Origin: Haemonchus contortus
Lineage: Eukaryota > Nematoda > Chromadorea > Rhabditida > Trichostrongylidae
DNA: 64,000 bases
Assembly (NCBI GenBank): GCA_000469685.2
Contig: LS997565.1
Location: 21,745,740-21,809,739, forward strand
Direction: 5' to 3'
The notes under the pieces were generated by a model that worked only from the letters and a program-made list of their open reading frames with translations, was not told the DNA's origin and did no database searches. A program made the translations under genes and the position numbers. Shown piece by piece: positions 49,001 through 61,669 of this stretch (positions are counted from its first letter, which is position 1; each line of letters opens with the position of its first letter).

Positions 49001-51680
49001 TGTCTTTGCGCCATAATTCCCACGTCTTCTGTCCCCACCGTGGGGCGGACTAGCACACGAATGGCTCTTGAGTTGTGGCAACGGTGTATGGGAAACTTTC
49101 ATCGGCGTAATGATTTGATTTGATTCGTCCAATAAGGATCAACCACATGCGTTATAACATCACATTATTATTTACCAAAGAGAGAAAAGTCATCGATCAT
49201 ACAGTTACAAAAGTATGAAGCATCAAGAGTAACACTTATAAACATATTCGTTACCGAAGTGCCGAAAGTTAAGTTATAGGTAGGAAAAAAACTGAGAACG
49301 GACAGAGAACCAAGTGAACAGAAGTGAATGAGTGGGGGGAGGGAGGGGGAAGGAGGGAATGAGAATGAAAGAAAATTTTATAGAGGAAGGGTGGGTGAGC
49401 ACTTTCCCCAGTCAAAAATAGTCTTTGGTAGTCGCTTTCACGAATCATAAGATAGCTCTACCTCAACATATGCCATGTTACGATCTTTTATCGAGTAGAC
49501 CTTTCCCGACCTTCACTCCGTTCCAACCATACCCACCTCCCCCCCTCCCTCTCCACCTCCTTTCCTTCCTTCTATTCACTCCCTTTTCGCATACTGTTGT
49601 TTTTCGCAATGAGTTGCGTACCTTGAACCCGAATTCTCACGGCCGCACGCACCCATGCTGCAGCGGTATCGCGGTGAAGAATTCGCTCCTTACAACTCTT
49701 GCTTCGCCTCCTCCATCGTAGTTACTGATTGTTGACTAAATGTCCAAGCCACTGAGTAGCCACTAGGTCGTGAAAATACTAGTTCAGCCACGCATGGTGG
49801 CCTACGATTCGAACTCGATCAGTTCTACCATTGTTTTAATTCTCTGTTCAAACGATTTTTCCTAAAAACGTCGTACTCCACTTGGAACGGAGATACATGG
49901 GAGTGAAGATCTGCGACCGAAGACTAAATATGAGAAAGTTGTATTGGCTGAGCAGATTACACGTAAAAACTTATGTTATGTAAAAAACGAAATTCGGGTG
50001 ACTGTTCAGTGTCTTTATTTATGTTTTCTACAGTAGCTGGGATCTCAGGGTGAACATTAACGCTTCGACCGTTTGGAATAGGCGTCTCTATAGATAAATC
50101 CGTAAATTCCCTGTACGTTTCATTACTCTCTAGGGCATTGTACTCTAATACATGGTGCATACCATGGTGAAAAGGTTTTGAACTTTACAAGTAACCTTTA
50201 AAGGGTCTCGATGGACTTGGGTCATTGAGGCATCCATTTTTACAGAAACTGTGAGTTCACATGAATCTATTCAAAATAAAAAAGCAACTAAATAGTAGCT
50301 GTTTACACCTCGTTGTCGAATTCGCGCTTTTTGGATTAAGTGCACCGAGCCCAGGCGAATGAGGCGAAGGGGAGCAAACTACGCCTTCGTTCCCACTGAC
50401 AGTTCCAATGAGATTCCGAGATTGGTGTTTTCCATAATCGCTTATCGCGTTAACCCGACCTATGTCTAATGGTAAGAATTTCCACGGATTTACGAGCCGA
50501 ACTATCATGTTAAGAACCGACGAGAAGAATTTTTCTACCAGATTTAGCAATTCAGTAATTGTATGACAGCGAAAAAATTGAGCTGGACCTTATCCTCGTC
50601 ATGTGATGATTTCCCAAAAAATAAGCGAATAATGGGATATCGAGGGCGATCCACCCGATTTAGCTATTGAATTTGTGTGTAATCTTGGACATTTTTCGAA
50701 AGTGGGAGTCCAAAATTATGTCTGTTGTGATCGTCTCAAGAAACTTCAGTCCAAGATATTCCTCAAGAAGCATAGTCAGAATTTTCAGGGTGAGTTCCTT
50801 GCCTTTGCTCTGAATCAACAGTAAGATAGATAGTCCCACAACTATGACCATATGGGTAATACGAGACAGTACTAATGACGAAATGGACAGATGTGTCATG
50901 CAAAAAGCATTCCCTTGTGGGATCTCCTGTTCAAAACCGTGAATGATCGAGTCACTAGCTGTTCCTATGGTCCAGTAATCACCATCAAGTCACAACGGAA
51001 CGCAACCAAGTCACCGGACCTTCGATTCTAGAGCGAGTGTGTTGTTGTAGCGTCCATGACTGCTGGTTCACAGAAACCGAGAACGGTGGGATTTTTTCTC
51101 CGTTAACTAGGAATGAGGAACTCTGACTTTCTTTCTCGTACAATGCATGCGTCTTTGTTCATAAAGTTAATTGTCGTGCGAGTTTCACCGAAATCATTAG
51201 TGCTTTCAGAAATTTCACTCGGTAATCAAACATTCATGTCTAAGGTCTGAAAAACGTGTATGGACCTTCTTAGAGGTTGATTTTTATAAAGGTTGTGCCC
51301 TTATGATTGATTTCGAAAAGTAGGTAACTTCCAAATAAGGAGATTTCTAGGGCCACGAATAATCGTGCAGAGATCATTCTTCGAATCGTATTCTCGACAA
51401 TTTTCTCTGCCCATCAATCATCAATCTATTGATAGGAAGCCCAAACCTGCTTGGTGCTGCCTGATTCTTCGCTCTTCCGATAATCATAATGAATAAACAT
51501 TCCTCACTTCTAAGGCTTTCGTGCTAAGGGGCAACATAAGCTCTAACGTCGTGGTGCAAAGTGAGTTATTAGTACCTCATGAGAGGTTTTCCAAACATGC
51601 TTCTGTCCAGAGCATCAAATTGTCGGAGAATACACTATTAATATCTGCCGGAAGATCTGAACGAAAGGAATGTCGGAACT
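49000..51680. other. No gene recognised
   Basis: Contains a purine-rich then pyrimidine-rich tract (49335-49580) that yields a proline-rich frame by composition. Three neighbouring minus-strand frames (49957-50160, 50257-50550, 50660-50899) could be remnants of one decayed element, but I recognise no domain in them. Confidence 0.35.
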
Positions 51681-51689
51681 CGTGCCCCT

Positions 51690-51777
51690 GAAGCGACAAA
51701 AATTCACTGGACCACTCTGGCTCGTGACAGGGACGATTGGAGACGTTACTGGTGCCCGCTCGAGGAAGTCGATGAAT
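51690..51777 (+). mobile_element. RTE retrotransposon 3' ORF tail
   Basis: The plus strand reads [19 protein letters not shown] and a stop, the characteristic C-terminus of RTE polyproteins. It parallels the minus-strand tail that ends at 594. Only the terminal part is recognisable. Confidence 0.65.
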
Positions 51778-51984
51778 AATGGGACGACAGTTGATGCAGG
51801 GTATCTGCGGGACGATTCAGACTCCCCGTAAACCCTTGTTTGAGCGCACTATTTGTCATTTTTGTGTATCATTGTTAGGTTGGCATTGCATGAGTGCTAG
51901 GATGCCAACATACCGTAGTCGTAACGCGTTTATGAGGTTGGTTTTTGAAAGCCGAGATTGAGGAAAAGATTCTTCTCTCGGATG

Positions 51985-52330
51985 AACCTTTGACCCCAAG
52001 GACAACACAAGGGTTGCTGACAGGTCGAAAAACGGTCTGGATAACACGTATGAAGGGTCCCGGAACGGCGTAGCCGATCTACACACTCAAAAGCGGACGA
52101 GTTCGCACGGTATTTTAGAGGATGTAAAGGTTGCGCCATCCACACCAGGACACACACATTGCACGAAGGCAGCTCACTGTAGCCAGCTGTACGTGATGAC
52201 ACACCCATTTGGACAGCTCCTCCAAATAACCATTTGTGCAACTTTTGTCGCCACATACTCGGCCAACCCCTAATTTTGAAGTAAATATTTCCCCAAGTAT
52301 GCCAAATTTTGGCGTTTTCCGCTACTTATG
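51985..52330 (-). mobile_element. Diverged relative of the ~0.5-kb TIR family
   Basis: Shared phrases are CAGGTCGAAAAACGGTCTGG and AGCGGACGAGTTCGCACGG, plus an ACTGTAGCCAGCTGTACGTG segment that also occurs near 48860. The ends are lost. Confidence 0.4.
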
Positions 52331-52554
52331 CACAATTCTGGAATATCACTTCCCTCATTCTTCTCTGGTCTTCCAACCTTTTCGAAGTTGATTAACTAGT
52401 CAGAACGGTGTGAGAGAATGAAAACAATGATAGTCATTAGTAAATCTCCCCTTCTCTAATGCTGGATCTTCCTCTTTTTCCCTAAGATCACTGGAATAGC
52501 TGAAAACGTAGTTAAAGATACACGTCATGGTAATTTTGAGGCAGCCCTTTCTAT

Positions 52555-52846
52555 TTGGAAAGACATAGGTTGGTAACAGTTCACCGGTAGTGAAGAAAGC
52601 GAGCAAAATTTACCAATTTCGAGAACAATAAGGCTCCTTGAAATTAGGGAAAATAGAGGTTGGACGGGATGGTGCAGCCTTTGCAATGCCGGTGAAACTC
52701 GTCCGAGTATACACCCGATGCAATTTTTCGAGCCCTTACAACTCCCTTACTAGGTCCTTTTCCGACCTTATAGCGCCAATATGGTATACGAGGGGGCCCA
52801 TTCTATAGGGGAATCTCGGAAACCATTTTTCCGTGGACTGTGCCTT
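52555..52846 (+). mobile_element. Partial relative of the ~0.5-kb TIR family
   Basis: Right end TTTTTCCGTGGACTGTGCCTT. The interior GCAGCCTTTGCAATGCCGGT and GAAACTCGTCCGAGT match the T1/T2 core. The left end is poorly preserved. Confidence 0.5.
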
Positions 52847-52878
52847 CAAGAAGGCGCTGCGATCCCGAATAGAAGCAG

Positions 52879-52974
52879 ATACATGGGGGCAGGAACGGGT
52901 TCGGCCATTTATACATGGGGGCAGGAACGGGTTCGGCCATCTATACATGGGGGCAGGAACGGATTCGGTCATCT
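52879..52974. repeat. 32-bp tandem repeat, three units
   Basis: Unit starts at 52879, 52911 and 52943 (ATACATGGGGGCAGGAACGG...). The third unit has small changes. Confidence 0.85.
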
Positions 52975-53386
52975 TCAGTGTCTTCATATTTATTCTTTTA
53001 TATGGCAAAGAGTTGGAGCAAACTTTGGAATTAATGAAAAACGCAAAACGTAAATGCCAGAAATTCTGCCTTGGTTTGCCTTACGGAAAGGGATAACAAT
53101 GAGTCAAATAAAAGCCAGCTCTATTTTTGAAAACCTGCGCCCGTAAAATGATAGTCGATTGAGAGCAAAAGTAAAATTAAAAGTCCAAAGAATAGCAAAT
53201 TCAATTTGTTTATCAGGAAAAATCTGTGCAGAATTCATTTGTGGGAGAAAACATGACTAGGTGTAAAAGAAAATACGCATGGGAACGATCCAAAGAAAGA
53301 TCACAGCATTAAGTGGAAATTGACTCAAACTACTGAAAATGAGAGAAAAGGTTCATCTAAGAATAAGGAGATGTGGAAAGGTAAGG

Positions 53387-53593
53387 GTGCGCAGGAACAG
53401 TGAATAAGAAAATAGTGGGAGGAGCAGAAAAAGTCCCTTCAGTGAGCCTTGTGGGATCGCGGAAATCTTTAGGCGGATTTTTAACGCTGAGTAATAAAGA
53501 CGTTGGAAGCTCTCGGTCTGCTCAGGTTTCTTTTGAGCCTTGCACTCCACTGGAAAGAAGGAAAAAAAGAGTTTCTCGGAACCACGTAGGATA
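53387..53593 (+). other. Coding-like open stretch, possible exon, unrecognised
   Basis: The plus-strand frame includes VPSVSLVGSRKSLGGFLTLS and ends in a basic RRKKRVS segment. It is preceded by a gcgcag-type acceptor near 53397 and followed by a possible gtagga donor. No domain is recognised and no partner exon was found, so it may be chance. Confidence 0.2.
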
Positions 53594-54059
53594 AAGGATC
53601 CGATCCTGAAGGGACAGAGGGAAAAAGAAGTATCGTTCCGGATGATTCTTGCATGAACATAATAAAAAATGGAAATGAATGAAAGTGGGATTGCGGGGGC
53701 AGTTTTCACGTGTGACTACCGATAAACTTCGGCCCTCCTAATGAGATAATATTACAAGTTACACGAAGTTGGCCAAGGTTTCGGCCAATTCCCCATCTAG
53801 ACAGTTCTAAAGAAAGGAATTCTTCCGTAAGGTTTCTGATCAAACATCTCAACGTCCTACAAGACCTTCGAAATCAACTTAATCAGAGAGATAAAATCTC
53901 GGAGACTAGCAGAATGATCCGCTCTCGCCAAGGGATACAACTCTCCACCCCCGGCTGGATCTATCAAGGTCTGAGGCAAAGTCAGTTGAACGACTCCCAT
54001 TACTTATTTAGTAGATGACCCTTGATAATCCCTCAGCCCCGCCTACATATTGTTTCTAA

Positions 54060-54440
54060 TTGGAAGAGGAAAGCTACGAGGGGACAACCTCAGGGAATTC
54101 GTACATTGAGCTGGCAACAAGTGAGCAGAAGTTGACGAGGGGTGATGACGAGAACGAGATACGAAGTGATCTGCGTGAAGGGCAGTATCATGTGCGCGCA
54201 TACAGCGACGAGAAAAGTTGGAATTCGCACGCTCGGCGTCTCCCATTTGCTTTTTGTTTGCGTGGGAACGGCGGCTCGTTCACTGTCGACAGAAACGAGC
54301 GTGGGAACCGGTCAGATGGCTACGGCGAGACCGCTGCCATCGCGGAGATTCAGCGCTCGGTGTCACGGAAACTCCGCCAACGCTAGCCGCCAGCACAATC
54401 GCCTACGAATCCAGCAAAGACGTAAATTTTACTATGCGAG
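54060..54440 (+). other. GC-rich stretch open in several frames
   Basis: A plus-strand frame from 54060 to 54386 would encode 108 aa beginning MEEESYEG if ttg/atg starts are allowed. Two other plus frames and part of a minus frame are also open across 54145-54385. The sequence is richer in CpG than its surroundings. No family match is seen. Confidence 0.25.
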
Positions 54441-55439
54441 ATGAGAAAGTGAGGTCAATTTTGGTCATTACTACTCAATAAGGGCAAAACAGTGATGAAC
54501 TTGCCCATAAGTGTGACAAACTGGTTGTGGATTCATAGTAAATAAATATGTAAATAGTAAGCAGGTGTTCAAACAAGGGACATGCTGTTTTTTGGGCGAC
54601 AACTAGCTGGAAGGGACCTAACAAGGTTCTAAAAATGCAGGGGTTGCGCCATTGTTGAAAGATCCACCACAAATGGCCTTATGGACACGAAAATGAAGGT
54701 TTACAATTCAGTAATGCCCTAGGTTTCCTTAGGTAAAGGTTGGTTTATTGGGATTGTTCATAATCATACAACTGGCAACTTCCGCTGCCCTCTACCGAGG
54801 CTGTTCTGCTGACGATGATGATGCGAAGACATTGGTGCCTGGTTGCAGTAATTCATAAGGGCTACCAAAAACCGACGAAAACAAGTGGCATTTGCTCATT
54901 TGTCTTGGCAGTGATTCCTCCACACCTTGGTACGACATGGAGTGTGATGGGAAGTGATAATGGGCGATAAGGGCGAATAAGAGTGTGAAATAGGAAATGG
55001 AATATATCGAGCCTTCTTCGATTCCCTTCTTATCAGTGAAGGTTTTGGTGAGTGATGTATAAGGAATGACCGGATTAAAAAGGGTTGGTGACCTAAGTGG
55101 CATCTAATAGTGATAAGCGCCGATAAAGGCCTACACCTTATATGGCGGTTTGTTCCCCACGATTATGAGTCTCGAGTATTGTAGACGTAAGCAGGGAAAG
55201 GAGGGACCACGTTGTCCCTCTGTTCCGGAATCACACCTGACATAGCATATACAATCGTCACTGACGGTGAGCTGGTGAAAAAATGTGATGAACAGAATAT
55301 CTTCGACAATAGGAATGGTCTCGGCAGCCACCATAGTTGATAATGATTCTTTTGATCGCAAGCGATATTAGTTGATATCGTTCAAGGCATCGGAGGATAA
55401 CGCTGAACTCTCCAAATGTCGCTGCCTAATTCAATCCAA

Positions 55440-55740
55440 ACTACGATAAAAATGATTTCCCATAAGGCAAATCTGTGGCCTCTACGGATGCCATATGTGG
55501 CGCAATCAAGACAAAAAAAGCTATTCGGATAGACACAGTAGGAGCTCAAATAGCGGCCCCGTTACCGTCCACCCCAGAAGATCACCTAAGCTTCACGGTG
55601 TTGTAAAGGTTTCCTGGCAATTGCTCACGACTGGAATCTCGTCCAAATACCCTTTTAACACCAATATTTTCGTAAGTACCCCATTCTCCTACTTTCAAAA
55701 GTCTTGCATCTGGTGAATTTTGGGATTTTTTTTTACTTCC
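55440..55740 (-). mobile_element. Diverged relative of the ~0.5-kb TIR family
   Basis: Begins near ACTACGATAAAAATGATTTC and contains GGATGCCATATGTGGCGCAA, as in the copy near 48650. The right end is not recognised. Confidence 0.4.
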
Positions 55741-55799
55741 TACATCCCTTTGCACCATCACTTCCATTACTTCACTCAGACTAGAAAACCGTAAAACGT

Positions 55800-57730
55800 G
55801 GAAGTTGCCTTGAACTCAAGGAACGGGAAGAATCGAGTACTTATCGAGTGGGTAATGAATATGAAAATTAAAAGTAAGATAACGAGACTAAGTAATGGTA
55901 GGCGGTAGTGTTATCAATGTTGAATATTGATTAACAGTTACATTCTCTTGTTTGAGCCCACCTTTTGCTGTTACGGGGCCCCCCAGTTCATGGTAATGCT
56001 CTCAATTTTCACCTTCTTGCCTATTTTTTGACGGTTCTTCGTGACAACATGGACCTAATTCCTATTCAAACTTGAAAAGTTTGTGCCTCACAGCTTGAAA
56101 GGCTTGCGACTCAAAGTTCTGAGCTGCATTTGAATACTCCTCACAGTTAATAGTGCTGTTTTGAAACTGTCTGAGTTTGAGCATCACTCAAGGTTGTTGA
56201 AAATATCCAATTTGGCTAACCAATTTGACAAAGTATGAGACCTTTCAAAATCCTCTTTCAGAACAAGTCATGTAGAAAAAGTCAACAATACGGAAGGCAA
56301 ACTTTCATAGTCAATCCAAAATGTGTAGAACTCGCAACCTTTTTTTCTGGATATATACGATTGAAAGAATCGCCTTGACAGTTGAAGAATTTGGGACCTG
56401 TCGAGCTAGAGCTGCTACATAGATCTGCCAGATCTAAGAATTCCAAGCAAATCACATCACAAAAGGGCTGAGGGTTATAGGGCTACATAAACGTTATAAC
56501 GGTCTCAAGTTTTTTTAAATGAATTTTATCCTAGATTTTTCCTTGCGATCGATCGTAGCTATCTATTTGAGCCATTGGCAGCAATGCAATGAGAATTTCT
56601 ATGAAAAACTAATAATTGACTTAAAAAAGGAACGCTGAAGAACACCAACTCGCAGTTACCAGTAATACAAATCCATAAAAGGCGACTAAGAGAAAGAAAA
56701 CTTGATGAAAATCCAAAAGTGATGGAAAGCAGGGCAAAGCAGAACAAATAAAGCAAGGGAAGGGTATTAAAACAACATAAAAAGAATTATGTTTATATTA
56801 AGCCCGATCGAATGCCGTTAAGTCCGCCAGACCGCTTCAGAGTATGGAATACTTCTAGCAGAATGCTTAAGCCTGTTGTAGGTGGAGATAAGGCCGAGTC
56901 GAAGAAGTACAGAAGCACCGCTAGAACCTCATCAGTTCCCAGGATGCGTATATTAATTAATTCAAGAAATGAACACTTGAGAAAGATTCAGATTCAACGA
57001 CTTTCTCGCCCAGCTAATTCTGGGCTAGAACATTAGGGAGAGGACGAATCAACGAACGACCTTTTCCCATGTACTCTATAGAGCTACCACTGATTTTACA
57101 TTCATAGCAGGAAGTTAAATACGGAAGATAACCCCCTGAAGTTAGGATATCGTCTCATGTAGCACAAGCATTCCGCCATCGAATAATCAGAAGAGATTCT
57201 CATCCTACGTGCAATACCAAAGGTAACTCACAATGAGTGTGTTTGACTGAACCCATGCCAAAACTCATCAGTTTATCGTGGTATCCTGAAAAAAATTAGC
57301 ACAGCCGATCACACAACGAATGATAGCCTTCAGTCTTATGGTCAGAAAGATTTATTCCTCTTGTGCACCCGGAATTTCCCAAATTTTAAAATTTTGTGGA
57401 AGATCATTAAGGGAAAGCGCTCAGATAAGCTCTCCACCTGGAGCTTACAGGGGTACTACATATCTCTACCGATTTTCCATTGAGAATAACCTGCAGTCGA
57501 TAAAAATAATCGTATTGTAGTATTGTCTACGATATTTTTCTGTTGAGAAATCGATAGCTAGAGTGCTTGAACTATAGTGACGAATTCCCATGTCAAAATC
57601 GACTTTCCCATCAGCCGTCATCTTTTTGCGTTCCCTGTCTGAGTGGGTGTGGCGCCAGCGCTGTGCATCAAATGGGAACGGCCAACACCAACAATCAGCT
57701 CGAGCTGCACAACAATAGCTAAGCTTCATG
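55800..57730. other. No gene recognised
   Basis: AT-rich sequence with short frames. A minus-strand frame at 57466-57783 runs into the hairpin at 57732 and has no family signal. Confidence 0.35.
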
Positions 57731-57731
57731 G

Positions 57732-57874
57732 CCCCTTTAGTAGGACAAGGTGATTTGCCAGCACTTTGATTGGCCTGCTTCAAAATAACTAAATAAGGCC
57801 CAGATCAAGCTCTAGTTATTTTGAAGCAGGCCAATCAAAGTGCTGGCAAAATCACCTTGTCCCTACTAGAGGGG
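57732..57874. repeat. Long near-perfect hairpin
   Basis: The left arm 57732-57790 (e.g. CAAGGTGATTTGCCAGCACT) and right arm 57814-57874 (AGTGCTGGCAAAATCACCTTG) pair over about 60 bp with only a few mismatches and a 23-nt loop. It could be a foldback element or a source of double-stranded RNA. Confidence 0.85.
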
Positions 57875-57979
57875 AAGGCGAAGATATAACAGTGGCAGCT
57901 AGCGTTGCTATTGCAGTAATGGTCAAGAGGTCGATTCTCGAGTCGGAGTCGGTTCAGAGCGATGGAACCACTCACTACT

Positions 57980-58130
57980 GTATAGGGGGGGAGGGGTATT
58001 GACAGATTTCGTGGCCTCTAGGGGGGCAGGTTATGATCCCCTAGCCTACTACCCCCCCAGCCCCTATCCCCCCCCCCCCCCCCCCCGCCCTCGCCCCCTC
58101 TCTCTCCCCCCTCTCCCCCCACCTCTCCCA
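57980..58130. repeat. G-run/C-run low-complexity tract
   Basis: Runs of G (TAGGGGGGGAGGGG near 57982 and GGGGGG near 58021) are followed by long C runs, including about 19 C near 58068-58086, then CT-rich sequence. The G and C runs can pair with each other. Confidence 0.7.
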
Positions 58131-58199
58131 CAAAAAAACGAACGACAGAGCCTTAAATTTATTAATTAGGACTCTCGCTATTTTCGGCCACTACTACTT

Positions 58200-60600
58200 A
58201 CCTTGATTCGAGGGCAGAATCACATTTCGTAGAGGCTTCTTCTGTAGCTAACAAAGGGCCATCCATCAGAAGTTTGCTGACGAAGGCGCACAGGCCACTC
58301 AGTAGTCGATGTGTTTTCGTCAGGGTTAGGACATGTGGGTTAGGACGTCCACTATCGCGGATTGCGGAGTCCTAGTCCACAGACTGCTGGAAATTTCTTG
58401 AAAAAATCTAATTACAAGCATCCACTGCCACCCTTTATCACTTCAAAGAACATTATCATCACATATTCACTCGCTCAGGTCGACACGATTTCGTCACTGT
58501 CCAGCCGCTTGAGCGTTCTGACTCATGACAATTTTCGAGACGAACTCCCACGTGGTGGTGACCGTAGTTGATACGTCAGCTCTAGCCCATTCAAGGGATC
58601 ATTTCTGTGATTGAGATTCGGTGACGCTCCCACGGGAATGTGTCAGGGAGATAACAAATTGTGAAAATACGGCAGTAAAAGTGTTGTTTGACACCAAACA
58701 AATTGACACACCTAAGTTGGAGGAGAAAGCCAATGCGAGAATTCAATGTGAATACAACCTTAATATACCACTCTTCGACCAAGATCAGGCATCTGGCTAT
58801 AAGTGCCTGTCTGCACCATGCCGAAAAAGATTCTATTGCCGTAGGGTCCACTACTCCCTAGAACAACACTTTCGGTACGATCAGGGAGACATGCCCTGCA
58901 GACTAAGTCGTGCTCCAGGTCATAGGGCTAAAATGAGGGAGAAGAAGGGAAGCCCTGCAGATTATTTTGCCTGCTTTGAAGTGTAAAGGAAGTCTTTTTC
59001 ACGGTAACAAACACTCAAATCCACCAGACAACCCATCGGAAACGTCTTTCCCAAATCGCACCTGACTCTTTCACTTCTGTTCTCATCGAACGTGTTGTGG
59101 GAGAGTAATCTTCTCGGGCAATATTCTCATGGATTTACACATTGCGAAGAGCACTATTACGTTTTCTTTCTTCCGCTCCATAGCAGTGGGCGGGATTTTC
59201 CCAGGCCCGATCGTACAATCACTCATGCTCAACGACGTGGGAAATCGTCAGCTGCCACTGTTGGAGGGAGGGCTATAGATCGTAACAAAAGAAAGTACAT
59301 AAGGTCGTCCACGGTCCAGTTTTCACGTTGGAGGCTATGGTTCTTACAGCTCACTAAAGTTTGAAATTCAAAGGTACGCTCAGTATAGTTGGTCACCAGA
59401 CGTGTACGCGTTGTAGTGCACCGAAGTAGCTGTCATCAGACTTGATGTTTTATTAACTGCCCGGAAAGCACAAGTACGGTTCAAGTTCCGTCCGAGACTG
59501 AAGTTTTGTCCACAGATCGCCAACCTTGTGAGACACCTGCTATCATAATGTGAGGGCTCCTGTGTGGTTTGATGTATGTATTTCGATTGTGAGAGGAAAG
59601 GAAGAAACGTGGCGAATTTAAATTTGCTTCGTTTTGTAAAAAAATAATGAAAGCAATGCTTCATAGAAAAGGGAAAGAAATCGAGCAAAATCTATTTGGA
59701 ATTTTCAGCTCCCATAGTTCATCCTTATCACCTGGTAACTATTTCAGTGCGTGATACACGTGAGGTCCGACGTGAAAACAGCTAACACAGGACGATCTCT
59801 GTTGTGATTTGGGATAAACATGGTCGCAGAGGACATGAACAAGAGCCTGGAGCGAAGCTTTATCTAAAAAAGTAGAAATTGCAGTACGAGTGGTTGTAGA
59901 ACGGAAGGAAAATGTCGGGAGGCTAAGGAGGGAGGGAGATCATTTCTTCGTGGTAGGCGGAATGTGCCCCGAAGTGTGGGGTAACCATGTCCAGGATGAA
60001 CTGGACAACCCTCTTCGAAAATTTATTCGATACCGAAAGAAAATGATTGGAGGCCAACCAGGAAGTGAGCGCACATTTTTATACTCCCCAAACTTAATAC
60101 TGGATACTCTCGTGATGTGAATCTTTCCCCAGTGTGAGTGGATTCAGGCTGCCACTTGCCAGATGGAATTCATACACGTTTCTATGCTTCACCCATACAG
60201 TGAAGTTTTGCTTATTTGTTAGGGTTGTTTGTTTTTTGCTGGTTGTTCCAATAATTCAAGATCTACTGGAAGATGGAAAAACAACCATGAATTCCTGACA
60301 GTTGTTTGTAGTAGACACTCACATGACCCCCTCAGCTTTCCATGCTCTTCGATCCGTTTAAATATTGCTGACAACTCCTGACATTACAGCATTCGCTTCA
60401 GTCAATTCATGATCTCTAATTGTACTTGTCTGCTGTGTCATTACATCTTTCATTTACTTCCCAGCCATATACGTTTACGAATATTAATGTAAATAGATTG
60501 GTCCAAAAGTAATCTCGGAATGACCAATATCCTACCTGGGATTATTCCCACACTCGACTTCCAACCACATTAGTGGGATTGAACACACGTGTAGCTCATA
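58200..60600. other. No gene recognised
   Basis: The longest frames (58621-58986, 121 codons; 59890-60120, 76 codons) show no known domain, no clear ATG context and no convincing splice partners. Confidence 0.35.
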
Positions 60601-60639
60601 CAATGATTTTCGGTAACCAGAAGATGCACTTGTTGGTGC

Positions 60640-60785
60640 TCGTGAACCCCATACGAGTTTTGGACAATCTAACCTGCCTTGAGGGATGGAAGGCTTGGCC
60701 AGTCTAGGCAGGTATCAATCCAGGATTCGATCCATGGAACATGTTTAAGATAGTGCGCCACTAGGTACTACACCACTTCTGCACT
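60640..60785 (-). mobile_element. SINE-like repeat, head-only fragment, minus strand
   Basis: The minus strand reads GTGGTGTAGTACCTAGTGGC, a B-box-like GGATCGAATCCTGGATTGAT and then TGCCTAGACTGGCCAAGCCTT. It matches the head and first body segment of the 21601 repeat. Confidence 0.6.
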
Positions 60786-61669
60786 GCTTGTTCAGAGGTA
60801 ATTTATAAGACGACTGAGTAAATTTACTGAAAAGTTAGAATGAATATGGTAGCGTCAGATTTGGCGAGGCTATAGCCAGGGAGCGACATATTCGCAAGGT
60901 AGACTCCTTCTTTCAGATCTAATTGATTTAGTGTTGGTTTGTCCAGGCCTTATCATATTGTCATATTGGGAACACCCATCCAGAAAAGGCCTGACCCGGT
61001 TGGAAACTCGTTCAACAGTGTCGGTAGAGGGGCATGGATACTAGGGGTTATGGTGCGGGCACGTGAGCGCTAATACTAGAAGGAAACCATATTCGGATCG
61101 GTCTGGCAACAGCTCATAGTAACTTGAGAATCCTTGTCGTATCCTTGTCATCCGCTTCATGAATTTTCTTGCTGTGCCTCAGTGATATAATCGGAATCAG
61201 GGCTAATGAAAGGAGGGGTTTTTGAAGAGGTTCCCATTATTTTGGAAAAGCTTCCATAAAATCGCCAAGAATTAGCAACTGGAATTTGTTGTTCTTTGTG
61301 TTTTTCTCCATAGTAGTTTGTTTTACGAAAATGGAATTAGTGATTTAGAAAATGGGAACCTGAATGTATGTTCTGAATGCATTTTTCATGAAATTAAGTG
61401 AGAGTAAATAACATCCAGACAACCAAGCTTCTCCGCTTTTAGCCTTGGAACGTATCTAATCATAACTGTAGTCGGCTCACTTAATGGTTCCGTAGATAAG
61501 ATAAACTGTTGCTCTCGACAGGGGGTGGTGATGCGGAAACAGATTTTTTTGAGCGGTTTCTTTTTCCTAACCCACCTTTTTTTTCTTTGGTGAAGCAAAC
61601 CTCTCTTGAAATAAAAGCCTACTCGGAAAGGGAGCAAAATCTGGGCTTACCATTCCCTTTTTCCAGAAG

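Noticed and set aside
49425..49721. Proline-rich protein
   Set aside because: Encoded by a C/T-rich low-complexity tract; composition alone explains it.
58621..58986. 121-codon plus-strand frame as a gene
   Set aside because: Starts at GTG without a supporting signal, has no recognisable domain, and no splice partners were found.
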